A stretch of 64,000 nucleotides of DNA from Codonopsis lanceolata. Lineage: Eukaryota > Streptophyta > Magnoliopsida > Asterales > Campanulaceae. The stretch lies in assembly GCA_013146195.2 (NCBI GenBank), contig CM028378.1, positions 85,184,295 through 85,248,294 of the forward strand, read 5' to 3'. Below the pieces are notes generated by a model. The model was not told where the DNA came from. It saw nothing but the letters and a program-made list of their open reading frames with translations, and did no database searches. Shown here piece after piece: positions 12,684 through 23,559 of this stretch; position 1 is the stretch's first letter, and each line of letters starts with the position of its first letter. The translations under genes were made by a program, and so were the position numbers.

Positions 12684-14631
12684 TGTGCGCAAAATCGCAA
12701 CTCGGGCAAGAATACCCGGTCGTATCAAGTAATAAAGTGTACATAAATACAAGTTTTCAATCCCACAAAGAATGTACGTAATTTTGACTCCAACTAAGTA
12801 CCAAAATTTGGCTAATTAATTATATTTGAGGGAAAAAATGAATTAAAAACTAAAAATATAAACAACTTAAGAAAGCAATTAAATTTACTCTATTGCGGAG
12901 GTGGTTTGGCAACAAAAAATAAAGATAAAAAGATAGGAGTGCAATATTTATAGTCTAGCCAGTGTTTAATTTTGATCATCTTTCTGTTTTTCTTTAACTC
13001 AAGTCTTGGTAGTCGGACACACAACATTATTCACTACGGGCTATCGCAACATATAGCAAATCTAGTTACAACTCCTAGCTACGGGCTCTCGCATCATATA
13101 GCATAAGAGAAAATAGCCGCTAGTCAAAACAAGCACCCAATGACTATCTATGCACGATCTCCTCTCGATCTCACGTAACACACACAATTATTGTGATTTT
13201 CGGAATTAATAGGACAGACTCTCGCATCTTATCCCATAATTTTAGTAATCATCTAATGGTTCGCTACACTATCAAAAGCATGGGGAACACACAATAATAA
13301 CTAAGCACATGAGTAATACTTTGCAAAAATAAATTCTATTTATTTTTCTACAAATCATGTCGGTAGTCGAGACAAACAAAATTGGTTAACTACGGGCTCT
13401 CGCATCTTATAGTCAACCCTAACCTCCCCGACCTCGCGAATGGATAAGGTGGTTTGATCGCATGTCGAAACAAGTCTCACAATGACTATCGGTGTATGTC
13501 ACAAAAACATGCACCAACTATTAAATTGATTGGTTCGAAATACAAAGGTAGCTATCGCGGATCTTATGCATTTCTAAAATCATTAAATTAATGGTCAATT
13601 AATTAAATGCATTAAACCCACAAAATAATAACTAAACATGAATGTGTACTAAATAAAGAGAGAGATTAAATTAAATCAATACATTGAGCATAGAAAAATA
13701 ATTGCATTCCATAAATAAATTTAAGCACAAACCAATTTAACAATATACAAGATTAATCAACCCAAAAAATTACGTACAACATATAACTCAAACGATAGGT
13801 TGAAAGAATTAAACCAAATGGAGCACGAATCTGAGGTTGAAATCTCTTGTAGATGCATCATGTGCCCTTGATTTGATGCTCCAAATGTTCAAAGGTGATC
13901 AAGCTTCAAGGATTTTGGATAGAAAATGGGGCTGGTGCCCCATTTAGGGCTAACAACCCGAAATGGGCGCTTGTTTTTGCAAATAGTAGCGGCTGGGAGA
14001 AATTAAAAGAAGGAAACAAGAGGATGGCTAAAAATGGAAGAAACAAGGTTGCTGAGTATGGCTTGGAGGAAGGGGCTCTAGGTTGAAGGAACCGCAGGTT
14101 GATCCATGTGGAGATGGGTGAGGATGAGTGAGGGAATTGAAGTGGGCTACAAAGGTGGGTGGATGGAGCAGGTAGGCCGCGGGCTGATCCGGATTCAACA
14201 AGGAGACGTGGGTTAGGAGCTAATGGAGGCGGGTGACGTGGCGCAACCGGAGGTCGACAGCACATAAATGAGTAGATTTCGATTTTGCTCCGGTGCCCCT
14301 AAGGTTCTGAAGTTGGCTGGCGACGTCCTTCCCCCTCCAGATTTCGTATTTTGGTTCTTTGTTAGCGCCGTTACTCCTCTGTTAGCTTCTGTTAGCTCTT
14401 CCTTGCCTTGGACTCTTAACAAACTTTAACCAAATGACATGCAACTCAACTTTAAAGCTCGGAATTACCTCGAACTTCGTGCTAATTACCATGAATGCTC
14501 GATAAAACCTTGGAAACCTACATTAAAGCACAAATTCACAAATAATAATATTTCCAAAACATAATTAACTCAAAATAGCACAAAATAAAAGGAAATTTGA
14601 AGGAAAATTCGTGGAAATCTTGGGCTCATCA
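12684..14631 (-). repeat. LTR (rightmost, 5') of the Athila/Tat-like complex
   Basis: TG at 12684 and CA at 14631 on the plus strand, 1948 bp. Its right end GGCTCATCA matches the ends of the other two copies, but the bases after it (TACCCCCACTAAGGG) are not polypurine-tract sequence, so this is the outer edge of the complex. Confidence 0.78.
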
Positions 14632-15394
14632 TACCCCCACTAAGGGTCAAGTTTGGATTGCCCCTATTAACTATCAATTGAAGTAATGTAACCCACTCGA
14701 CTATAACATTTTTTTTAAATTACACCTATTTAGGCACCACAGTTTGAATTGGCGGAATTTTCCCACCTAAAACTCAACCATCTTTGGTGTCATTTGGTAA
14801 ACAGGATTAAGGCTAGATAGAATTAATAAGTCATGTTTGGTACACAATATGTGATCAGGACTAATAGCAGGATAAAGTCATTATCCGCTCACTACTAATA
14901 CCAAGGGAAAGGGTGGTATTATTAGCGCCCTCACTAAAAAAAATTAGGATTAACATTTTTTATCTCAAAACTACACCCGATATATAAGTGAGGATTAATA
15001 GCGAGGGCACCAATCGTACTGAGATTAATAATACTGCTTATCCATACTCGACTATCAAACAAACCCTTTATGTATTATTATTACCATAATATTCAAAGTA
15101 AAGATAAAAAATGTTTGTATTGACCAGCTTTAGGAACAAAGAGGGTTTTAAATAACCAATGGTAAAATAGTCAATTGAAACACTAAATGGAATTATGGTT
15201 AAAAAAAATACCTAAAGATAGTCACATGAGTTTCAGGTGGACATTTTACGTCAACTTAAATGGCAGTGCCTACACAGAAGGTGTGATTATAAAAAATACA
15301 ATAGTTAAGGGGGCAGATTCCTTTAATTAGTAGTTAAGGGGGATAATTTGAACCCAACTTATAGTTGAGGGGATGGGTTATTGGTAATTTACCC
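14632..15394. mobile_element. TIR element, left end truncated, carrying a nested MITE
   Basis: The left end (GGGTCAAGTTTGGATTGCCCC, AACTATCAATTGAAG) is an imperfect inverted copy of the right end, whose reverse complement reads GGGTAAATTACC, then CCCCCTTAACTACTAATTAAAG. The outermost ~20 bases of the left TIR are missing where the Athila/Tat-like LTR begins, so that element probably inserted into or deleted it. No transposase frame. A PIF-like MITE sits inside. Confidence 0.55.
14786..15066. mobile_element. PIF/Harbinger-like MITE, copy 1 (281 bp)
   Basis: It is homologous along its length to 36122-36422. Terminal inverted repeats are of the form GGtTTgTTTGGTAgtCaGGATTAA, and the conserved interior includes TTATTAGCGCCCTCACTAAAA. 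It is flanked by TTT on both sides instead of the canonical TWA, which may be a decayed TAA duplication. Confidence 0.75.
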
Positions 15395-15432
15395 TTTTTT
15401 TTGTTGTCAACCTCTTCATTGAATAATTTGTT

Positions 15433-16179
15433 GGGTGGGGCTATTTACACCCCTCAAAGCAATAAGTATAACCCCAAAAAATTCTAACTTCATATTTTAC
15501 TCTTCTCCATCCAAACATTGCCCCCCTCACCGGCTGCCTCCTCCCTCCCCCTCACACTGCGTCTTCCCTCCCTCGTCTCTCTCTTCATCAATAACCCCCT
15601 CCATCACCGCTCCCTTCCTCCCCTTCCATTCTCTCTCTTCATCAACTACCTCATCCAATGCATCCCTCACTCCCACCCATAACTCTTCTCTTTCCTTTTT
15701 TTTTTTGTTTTCTTTTTACCTTCCATCACCACTAATACTCCCTCTCTTTCTCCCCATCACACCTACACAAAATCAAACACCAACCCAGTACCGAGGTTTG
15801 ATCTCCTTTACCTCCCTTCTTCCCCGTCATTTCCTCCTTCCATTTTTCCCTAACTCAAGGGTTGTTCGACCATGGTCGACCAAACAACCTTGTGATAAGG
15901 TTGTTCGGTCGACCATGGTCGAACAATACGAGGAACTGAGGAAGAGACCCAAGAAGAGAGGGAGATGGGTTAAACATAGGAAGAAATGGAGAAGGGTCTA
16001 GAAAGCAAAGGAGGGAGCGAAGGAGGATGGCTGATAGTGGATACTGTGTTTTGGTCGACAATGGAGCGATGTTAGGGGGAGAGAGCATATGGAAGATTGG
16101 AATAAGGGATGGATAAAATAGGAAGTTTGAGTTTTTGGGGGTATACTTAGAGCTTTCAGGGGTTCAAATAGTGCTACCC
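15433..16179. mobile_element. Mutator-like non-autonomous element with long TIRs (747 bp)
   Basis: The left end (GGGTGGGGCTATTTACACCC, then AAGTATAACCCCAAAAA) is an inverted match to the right end (reverse complement GGGTAGCACTATTTGAACCC, then AAGTATACCCCCAAAAA) over about 70 bases. Flanks TAATTTGTT and TAATTTTTT match at 8 of 9 positions, the duplication size of Mutator elements. The interior is pyrimidine-rich on the left and contains a long palindrome. The 188-codon frame starting in the left TIR is low-complexity and I do not regard it as a gene. Confidence 0.75.
15862..15926. repeat. 30-bp-arm palindrome with 5-base loop
   Basis: Left arm 15862-15891 and right arm 15897-15926 are inverted copies matching at 29 of 30 positions, with GTGAT as loop. 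Each arm itself contains the palindrome GACCATGGTC. The structure lies near the middle of the Mutator-like element and would form a strong hairpin in single-stranded DNA or RNA. Confidence 0.9.
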
Positions 16180-16858
16180 TAATTTTTTTGGAATAGAAGA
16201 CTATCAGTATATAATCACTTTTGTAGCAATAATCCCTATACTTTGTTAATGTGTTCTTATCGTTCCAAGACAATTCTTCATTTCTTATCCCTTTTTGATC
16301 GTTCTTTTGTTCACTTTTCTCATCAAACGACCATTATCTCCAACGTGTGTCATCAAATGACTAAAATGTCTAGCATTAATGCCCAAAACTCTTTTACATA
16401 CTTTTGGATTAGTCAAGACTATCTCCTGTCCATCAGCACCTTCTCGGACCGTAGTCTGTACAATATGGAATCTCTAGCATTGGGTGTATGTGTATGTAGA
16501 GTTGATGAATTTCATGATTAAAATTTGTCCACAAGACAAACTTTGTTGATCCAATAGTTGGGATTAGTAAACTTCAAAACAATGTAGTTTAGAAGTCTGT
16601 TCATTCAAGCTAGTGAATCAGCAAGTTTGTGGTGTCGACTAAATCTCAGCCATGAAATACAAGAAGTTCATGAATCTCAACTCTAAAGGCTCTCGAAGAC
16701 ACAGTAGACAGTACCCAAATAATTTGAAAGAATTGAGTGTGGATCTCTTACTCAAATTTAGCCCATGATCCGATAATATAGCCCTATGAGCATAATATCA
16801 TGTGACTCTAAAGGTTCCCTTTTTGTAATTGAAAACATGAGTCTCATCTTTCTAGCAA
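16180..16858. other. no recognisable gene
   Basis: AT-rich, unique-looking sequence between the Mutator-like element and the solo LTR. The open frame at 16243-16521 shows no domain I recognise. Confidence 0.5.
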
Positions 16859-16931
16859 CATAGTGTTAGAAATTCAATACAATTTACAGAATAGGAAAAA
16901 CAATTAAAGAAATTGTTGGTGCTGTTATAAG

Positions 16932-17072
16932 CTTGAAGACTACTGATGCTTCAGATGCGTGCTGGTAGTCTTCAAGTCTGCCGGTGTAGGTAGACGTGAA
17001 GGTCTATCGGTAAGTCTTCAAGTCTGCTGTTGTAGGTAGACGTGATGGTCTACTGGTAAGTCTTTAAGTCTT
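16932..17072. repeat. hairpin and 46-bp tandem repeat inside the solo LTR
   Basis: CTTGAAGACTAC at 16932 is a perfect inverted copy of GTAGTCTTCAAG at 16965. From 16968 a 46-bp unit (GTCTTCAAGTCTG... GTAGGTAGACGTGA) repeats at 17014 and begins again at 17060. Confidence 0.8.
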
Positions 17073-17696
17073 CTGTTGCTTTTTGTGAAATCTGCTAGTG
17101 AGCAAACGAAGTGTACCTATAGAAGGTAAGTCTGCTGCTGGTCTGAGGACTGTGTCGAACATAGTTTCCTTAAAACAGATTTGTCTATTCCCGTAAGTGC
17201 TTGGAAGCTTCACTGGACGCGTGTCTCCTACGATACAACGGAGATACCGGAGAGACCTTTAGCACGAAGGTTTCTGGTTAACTGATATTGTGTCTGACTC
17301 TATCACCAAACAGAAATATAGGATGCCAAAGGGAACACTAGCAAAATACGATGCAAGAGTGTCTGTGGTGATCGTTCTTAATCGTGTCTTTCAATTGTGG
17401 ATGGTATCTCTATTATATAGGCTGAAGCAGAAAAAAATTGATTACGATAATTAATTAGACGTTTTGATTCACCCATAATGAAACTCGTGAAGGCAAAATA
17501 AATCTGCCAATGAATGCTGGAGTTACAAAAACAAAAGAATAATTAACAATGGGTTGGTTTGAACAGGAAAATTTGATCTGACATTCCTGTCCAGGATGCG
17601 CTCGGACATAAGTACAGTATCCCGAAGGCAAAATTGGCGGGCACGCGCAAAAGAGGGCCTCTATTCTACACAAGCTTACCCATACCACATAAGACA

Positions 17697-17712
17697 CTTG
17701 TATATAAACCAC
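17697..17712 (-). promoter_or_regulatory. TATA region of the solo LTR
   Basis: Minus strand reads GGTTTATATACAAG, located after the CCCGCATTGGAAAATTAA stretch, as in copia LTR promoters. Function is inferred only. Confidence 0.4.
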
Positions 17713-18052
17713 TCAAGCTTTTGTTAATTTTCCAATGCGGGATAAACCCACTTCCAACACCACACTTTAACCAGTCATAACTTATTCATCCAAACACCAA
17801 ATTGGACAAATAAATATATGATTTCGATGTTCTCACGGAGTAGAACACGTTTCCACAATTACCCTTATCATTACATAAATGACACATAAAGAAATCCATG
17901 CCTCAAGGTTGCACAATTTCATTCTTTAAACATAATTTTTCCAACACATAGAGGGCTTGGCTTGTGCTGTTTGACGATCTATTATAGGAATTTTTTCCTT
18001 AGATTTGTTCCTACCTTGGGAATAGAAGGCAATGATTCAGGATTGAGAGCCC

Positions 18053-18303
18053 CTAGCATATAGAATGGTGAACCATATGAAGAGTGTAAAAGAATGTGGT
18101 AGTATCAAGGTTAATTTGTACCTTTTCATCCGTGCATTCAAATATAGCATCAACAAGAGTACGATAATTATCCTCCTCGTAAGCTCCCATTTTCGATCAT
18201 GCAATTTCAAAAGGTGCTTGAGGACTAGCTTCATAGTTTCTACAGAAATGCCCATGGCATCCATTGCACGGAAGGCCTTTGTAACTCTAGGATCGGGTGT
18301 CAT
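18053..18303 (-). pseudogene. SUVR-type WIYLD domain fragment, frameshifted
   Basis: From ATG at 18303 the minus strand encodes MTPDPRVTKAFRAMDAMGIS, then VLKHLLKLHDRKWEL, the first half of a WIYLD domain. The second half (EEDNYRTLVDAIFE) follows in a different frame: GAGCTTACGAG reads as GAGCTTATCGAG minus one base, near 18179-18181, so a single-base deletion breaks the frame. The second frame then ends at TAG 18053-18055. WIYLD is the N-terminal, ubiquitin-binding domain of plant SUVR1/2/4-type SET-domain histone lysine methyltransferases. No pre-SET or SET sequence is visible nearby. It is either a gene fragment or a decayed first exon; the solo LTR lies downstream. Confidence 0.8.
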
Positions 18304-18465
18304 TAGCAATCAAATTTTTTTTATCTTTATTTTAATTATCTCTTCTTCTTCTTCATTGTATTTGTTTGTGTGATTCAAATTAAATAGATTCACTTTGTAT
18401 GTGTTGCTAGCATGTAAACTATTTGATGAAATGTCTGAATAGAAACTTTTTGGTTGTTGGACACT

Positions 18466-18840
18466 CTTTTGAATCGCGATGCATCAATTTGAAATCGTCA
18501 TACATCATTTGTGAATCATGATGCATCGTTTAGTCTGGGCTCGATCCTGATGCACAATTTTGATTTTGCGATGCACAAACAAAATCTCAATGCACAATTT
18601 TTGGATTTGCAATGCACAATTTGAAATTAGAACACAAAAGTAAATCCTAATGCACAATTTTGATTTTGTGATTTACAAATTGGATTACTACATGAAAAAA
18701 ATCCCAATGCACAATTTTAGATTTGCAATCAAAATTTTGAATTAGAATACAAAAGTAAATCTCGATGAACAATTTTGATTTAACAATTAAGGAACAAATT
18801 GGATTATCGATGCAAAAACTGGATTCCAGATACATCCGCC
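18466..18840. repeat. degenerate GATGCA(C/T)-type repeat, ~117-bp period
   Basis: GATGCATCAATTTGAAATCG-like and ATGCACAATTTTGATTTTG-like motifs recur. Two ~117-bp units can be aligned (from about 18581 and 18698, each with AGTAAATC and ATGCACAATTTT landmarks). Strongly AT-rich. The preceding stretch 18400-18470 is homologous to 19905-19975. Confidence 0.6.
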
Positions 18841-18959
18841 CAATTACATTTCATTAAGGGATTTGTTCTTTCACCCAAAAAGTGCCTTTTATTGGTTAAA
18901 TAAAAATATGAAGGACTATTGGAGTTGAATATTTGGTGGAGTGGATTGGCCTGATTATC

Positions 18960-19445
18960 ACCCTAGGTTAAACCACGAATCGAACTACCTTCGATCGATT
19001 AATTTTTTTTCAAATTGAACCAAGCCGCATGACACTCGGAACCGAACCAAACAAGTTGGTTTGGTTCGTTTTTGAGTTCAAATAACATTTATTAATCATA
19101 TTAATTAATATTATGATATTAAACAAATGCTTGCAATATTGAAAAATCCAAACATCAAAGATAACATTAAATTTGATGCGAATGAGATGTTTGATTGCTA
19201 ATTAACATCATAAACTAGAAAATAAGATTTTAAAAGAAAAGTATATAAATAAACATTAAAAATAACATTATAAACTTTATATAACATATAAATTTAATGA
19301 ATGAATATATATTGGTTATGTTTAGTTTGGTTCAATCACAAAAACCACAAACCAAACCGGTTAGCTTTTTGTTAATTTTTGAAATCGAGATCGAACCGGC
19401 TTTGACCAATATCGAATCAAACTGATGGTTTGGTTTGGTAGACCG
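18960..19445. mobile_element. GGTTTGGTTCGG-type palindromic MITE, copy 1
   Basis: Complementary GGTTTGGTTCG / CGAACCAAACC-type stretches near 19010-19080 and 19315-19445 bracket an AT-rich centre. The same terminal vocabulary is found at 31122-31681 and 47650-47815. Termini are too eroded here to define a target duplication. Confidence 0.5.
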
Positions 19446-19899
19446 AGGAAGTTTCACCTTTTGGGCGGTATCAATAGATGCATCAGCCATATAAAAGGAT
19501 ATTATTGTTGACCTTTGCTCAATGTCAATGTGTTAGAAAAGTTTTATTTGGGCTTCTAGTAATTTGAACTATTTTTTTGAAGGAGAAATTGTGTGCCGGT
19601 ATTTGTATTTTCAACTGGAAAAACACTCCTAAAAAAATGTTCTTACAATACCGACAATCAGTGCATGAGTTTATGATTCTTTGACCCCAATGAGTACGAA
19701 AATTTCATATCTATCTATCTCTAACCCTCTCGCTAAATTGTCGTCTAAAATTCAGCAAACTATCCAATTCTATGTGCTTGCTTCAATCAAGACAACATGT
19801 AATCTAAATGTCATGTTCTTACAAGAATTGGAACTATGAATAAGCATGATTTGGAACATATGCGATCGAAAAGTGGATTGGTAAAAGGTGGGTACGAAA

Positions 19900-20090
19900 A
19901 TGTAATATCATACATGTATTGTTTGATGAAATGCCCAAATAAGAAATTGTTCGTTTATGGAAACCTTTTAAATCGCAATGCATTAAATTTCAATCGAATG
20001 CATCGATTTAGAATCGTGATGCAATGAATTTCAATCGTGATGCATTGATTTGAATCATGATGCATTGCAATATAATATATGAAGAAGATA
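19900..20090. repeat. second copy of the GATGCA repeat
   Basis: TTTGATGAAATGCCCAAATA followed by AATCGCAATGCAT units repeats the arrangement at 18419-18550. In the tandem part, (A/T)ATC(G/A)TGATGCA units recur every ~22-24 bases from 19970 to 20070. Confidence 0.6.
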
Positions 20091-20454
20091 TTTACGGAAA
20101 TCATAATCGGATTCAATTTGAAGGAGATATTTATGGAAATAAATCAATCAATCTATATTCATTCTATTTGATTTATTCTTAATTACAATATCAATCAAAC
20201 TAAGAAAAGTTAGACTACGTCTGATTCAATTTGATGAATATATTTACGGAAATCAATCAATCAATCAATAATTATTTTACTTTATTCCTACATGTTAAAC
20301 CATGCATGATTTACTTAAAATCATTAAGGATTAAAAACTTATAATTCATTGGGTTTAATATATGCTATCTACTCAACTTAAGTTTTCGGAAAAAACAAAT
20401 ATCACTTTTTGTTGATGCACGAATATATGTTTTATAAATTGTTGAGATAGAAAG

Positions 20455-21257
20455 TGTTAGTTTATTACTTCTTTTGGTGAAACAAATTCTCTTTCTAACA
20501 CTTGTCTTATTTGGTGTTTTGATAGATATTGCATATATCATCTTTCATAGACAATATCCCTACAAATATTATGGAAGAGATCATTCTCTCTATAAATGGA
20601 TCATTCAAAATTCAAATTGTTTCAAACGGACCCGAGCTCAAGAAATGCTATATAAAGGCCATTTGAAGCAAGGATTCAACATTGAGGCATCCAATATTCT
20701 CGCTAGCAATCACTCACTTGAAGTACTCCAGCCTTAAGCATTTACTAGACAGTCATAAATTATTATTCTCTTCTAGTTTTTGTCTTAGACAATCATTGAA
20801 TTGTTATTTCTCACTTCTTTACATTCAATGAGAAATCATTTGATTGTCCCACGAGTGTGATTGATTCTCAATCATACTCCCAAACACTGATCTTTGTTGT
20901 ACATTGATCCATTAGTGATTATTAGATTATTAATAATATTAGTGCACTTCAAAAATCTATCTTGTCAGCAGTGGAAAGAAGAAATTTGCATAAGTGCTAT
21001 AACACTTAGGCAACTTCAATCTACTTAAGTGTCAATCAATTAGTTTCATTAGTCATTTACTTGGTTGTTTTATAGATTGTCTTTCAGTTCATTCTTTATA
21101 TTTGTGATCTTGCAAAAACTCTTTATCAGTTAACTGAGTCAGCAAGCTGACCAAGAGTAACTTAGTTCATCAGTCGACTGACATAGTTTGAAGATTTTCA
21201 AAGTAACCCTTAAAGTTTAAAAAGACTATTCACCCCCTCTAACCTTATTTCTTGCCA
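20455..21257 (+). repeat. 5' LTR of the truncated copia element
   Basis: Starts TGTTAG at 20455 and ends shortly before the primer site; the 3' boundary is uncertain by about ten bases. The end has the CACCCCCTCTAACC stretch common just upstream of copia primer sites. No partner LTR is found in the window. Confidence 0.6.
20591..20597 (+). promoter_or_regulatory. LTR TATA box
   Basis: CTCTCTATAAATGGATC, a well-placed TATA box about 135 bases into the LTR. Confidence 0.5.
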
Positions 21258-21269
21258 ATTGGACTTAAT

Positions 21270-21282
21270 TGGTATCAAAACC
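21270..21282 (+). other. degenerate tRNA-Met primer binding site
   Basis: TGGTATCAAAACC, against the usual TGGTATCAGAGCC. The two substitutions fit an old copy. Confidence 0.7.
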
Positions 21283-21333
21283 ATATTTTTTGAAAAATAT
21301 ATTTTCCAAGTTTAAAAACTTGAAAGATCAATC

Positions 21334-22510
21334 ATGACAATCAACAATGCTTTTCAATCAAACAATGCTACTCAAGTACCTTTTTTTTTCTTTTTTTTTT
21401 ATGAAGATCATGTTGATATTTAGAAAGAAATGATTACAAGATATATTAACAACATTGATAAGTGGTTGATGGAATGTGTAAGAGGTTGTCCTATGCAACC
21501 TATGAAAATAAACACTAAAGTTGATAATTCTTTTGATGCAAATGATGATACAATAAACCCTCTTGCAACTATTGAAGAATATGTCATTAAACCTCAGTAT
21601 GAATGGACTGAGGAGAACATGGTGACAGATGGGCTAGATGCAAGGGCTATGCACATTTTATCTAGTGTTGTTCTAGATGAAACCTACAAACAAATCTATG
21701 ATTGTGTTACTACCAAAGAAATTTGGGATGCTCTAGCTTGTTGAGTATATTGAAGGAGATCAAAATACTAAGGACAACAAGCTTTATGATTGCATACAAG
21801 AGTTTGATGCATTCAAGAAGGACCCAAAGAAATCTCTCAAGAATGCTTATGATAGATTTCTTTAGGTAAGTAACAAATGTTCTTCTCTTGGTAAAGTATA
21901 TAACATGAAAGATTTAAACAAGTGTTTTTTCAGCAGCTTGTGAAGTAGATAACATGTAAAGGTCACTGCCATAAAGGAAGCAAGAGACTTGAAGAAGACT
22001 CATATACATAGTTTTGTTGCTAGTTTCAAGATTTATAAAAGGAAGTACTCAAGACTCAAGAGCATGTGAATTTTTTAAAGGTATATATCTCTTTTCATGT
22101 TCAAGAAGAGGTACCCAAAACCTCTTCATCTATGTCAGATGATGACTTTGATGAAGATGAATTTGATGCTTTTGCTAAATAGTTTAGAAGGCTTAAATCT
22201 TTCAAAAAGAATGTCCAAAAATCTTCCTCAAATTTTCAAAAACCTTCCTCAAGCTTTCAAAAACCTTCTTCTTCAAACTTTCAAAAACCTTACTTCAAAA
22301 CCAATGAGGCTAAGGATTAGAAAGAAAAATTGTTATGCTTTAATTGTAGAAAACCTGGACACTTTGCTTCAAACTATCCATCTACCAAAAATGAATATTT
22401 CAAAAGAGCCCCCAGAAACTTAGAAAAACAAAAAGGTCTAGTTGATAAAGATCAAAATCTAGAAACATGGATTGAGACATATTCAGAAGAAGAATCTATT
22501 GACTTTGTAT
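21334..22510 (+). pseudogene. copia gag remnant
   Basis: Begins near the ATG at 21334. The longest open piece (21430-21744) carries the gag signature RAMHILSSVVLDETYKQI then KEIWDAL; after a frame change it continues as KLYDCIQEFDAFKKDPKKSL. Around 22200-22310 a (N)FQKPSSS peptide is repeated three to four times. The zinc knuckle at 22333-22377 reads CFNCRKPGHFASNY: the last cysteine of CX2CX4HX4C is replaced by tyrosine. Several stops and frameshifts; gag normally packages the element RNA in virus-like particles, which this copy cannot do. Confidence 0.8.
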
Positions 22511-23559
22511 AAGAAGTAAATCTTTGTCTTGTTGCAGAGTTAGTTGTCTATGATTCCAAGGATGATTGCTCTAGTCCAAACTACTTAAATGAGTCAGATA
22601 ATGAGTTTCCGAGTTCACCTATTGAAAACCCTAAGCTGATAAAGGTCATCAAACGGATCAATTTGTGGTTAATAAAATAGGAAATGGTTTTAATGGGCAA
22701 TGAATCGTAAGACAAAATGATAGTAAAGTCCAGTCAACCCCTCCTAAGACCAACACTAAAGTGGTCAACTTGTTAAAAGATCAGGAAGAGAAGACTGCTG
22801 ACTTAAATGTTGATGAACTCTTGGAAAAAATGCAAGACATGTATTCCAAGTTTGAAACACCGAAGAATATTCACATTTCCCTTTCTAATGATTTCAAAAA
22901 GGTCTCTGATGAAAACATATAATTGCAAAAATCAATAAGCTTTATAAAGTACATCAAATGAAGTGCTGCAACTTAAAAGCATCAATGAACAACATGATAA
23001 TCAAGTTAAGATCTCAGGAGCTCAAATTGGCTAACCTTCTCGAAAGGAATCTTCGATTGAAAAATGTTGTTGATACTTATTCAAAGTCAAAAGCTACTGC
23101 TGTTGAAATCATCATCGGTCAACAGAAAGATCATGAAGACCAACATGATCTTGGATACTCAAAGGATGATGACAACTGTGAAGTCAGATAGTCTAAAGGA
23201 AAACCTAAGACTCTACTTAAAAAGATCAACAAACCATCCATTGTGATGTTCCTTACAGTTATCCTAAGAATTAACTTAAGAACTCACTTTAACAAAAGAG
23301 AGAAGCTGAACCATGGACAGCTGTCAGCCTTCTGTTAAAAATCCTCACAAACAGTCAACTGCTAAAACAACTGATATATATTAGTCTGCTGACATGTCAA
23401 CCAGTTGACAAAAAAGGAGGGATAAGAAGGAAGGCACCTACAAATTCAAGCCTATTAATTTTGTTACTGCTAAGACTTCTAAGCTGAATCAAAGGGTTCC
23501 CCTCAAATGACTGACATAATTGGTTACCACAAATGTAGTGTTTGTTCTACTTTTGGTCA

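Larger units (their letters stand above)
6873..14631 (-). mobile_element. three-LTR, two-internal non-autonomous Athila/Tat-like complex
   Basis: The block consists of two ~3.6-3.7 kb direct repeats plus a partial third. The landmark GTGACGT(T/G)GCG starts near 6873, 10603 and 14233. On the minus strand the order is LTR (14631-12684), internal (12683-10982), LTR (10981-9067), internal (9066-7243), truncated LTR (7242-6873). The polypurine tract AAGTTTGGGGGTG and a TGGCGCC-type primer site like that of Athila/Tat elements (tRNA-Asp type) are visible. The internal regions are only 1.7-1.8 kb and carry no recognisable gag or pol, so the element is LARD-like and depends on a helper. Three LTRs sharing two internal regions is the product expected from unequal recombination between LTRs. 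Confidence 0.8.
16864..17946 (-). mobile_element. solo copia-type LTR with 5-bp target duplication (1083 bp)
   Basis: Plus-strand ends are TGTTAGAA and TTCCAACA, so the element is TG...CA with short inverted ends. It is flanked by CATAG at 16859-16863 and again at 17947-17951, a perfect 5-bp target duplication, with no internal domains attached. On the minus strand the order TGTTGGAAAA, CCCGCATTGGAAAATTAA, TTTATATACAAG resembles copia LTR upstream and TATA regions, which sets the orientation. It arose presumably by LTR-LTR recombination of a full element. Confidence 0.82.

Noticed and set aside
15435..16001. 188-codon frame
   Set aside because: Low-complexity Ser/Pro/Leu text starting inside the left TIR of a Mutator-like element and running through its palindrome; the opposite TIR gives a similar text on the minus strand.
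17455..17712. 85-codon minus-strand frame
   Set aside because: It lies inside the solo LTR, spans the TATA region and shows no domain.
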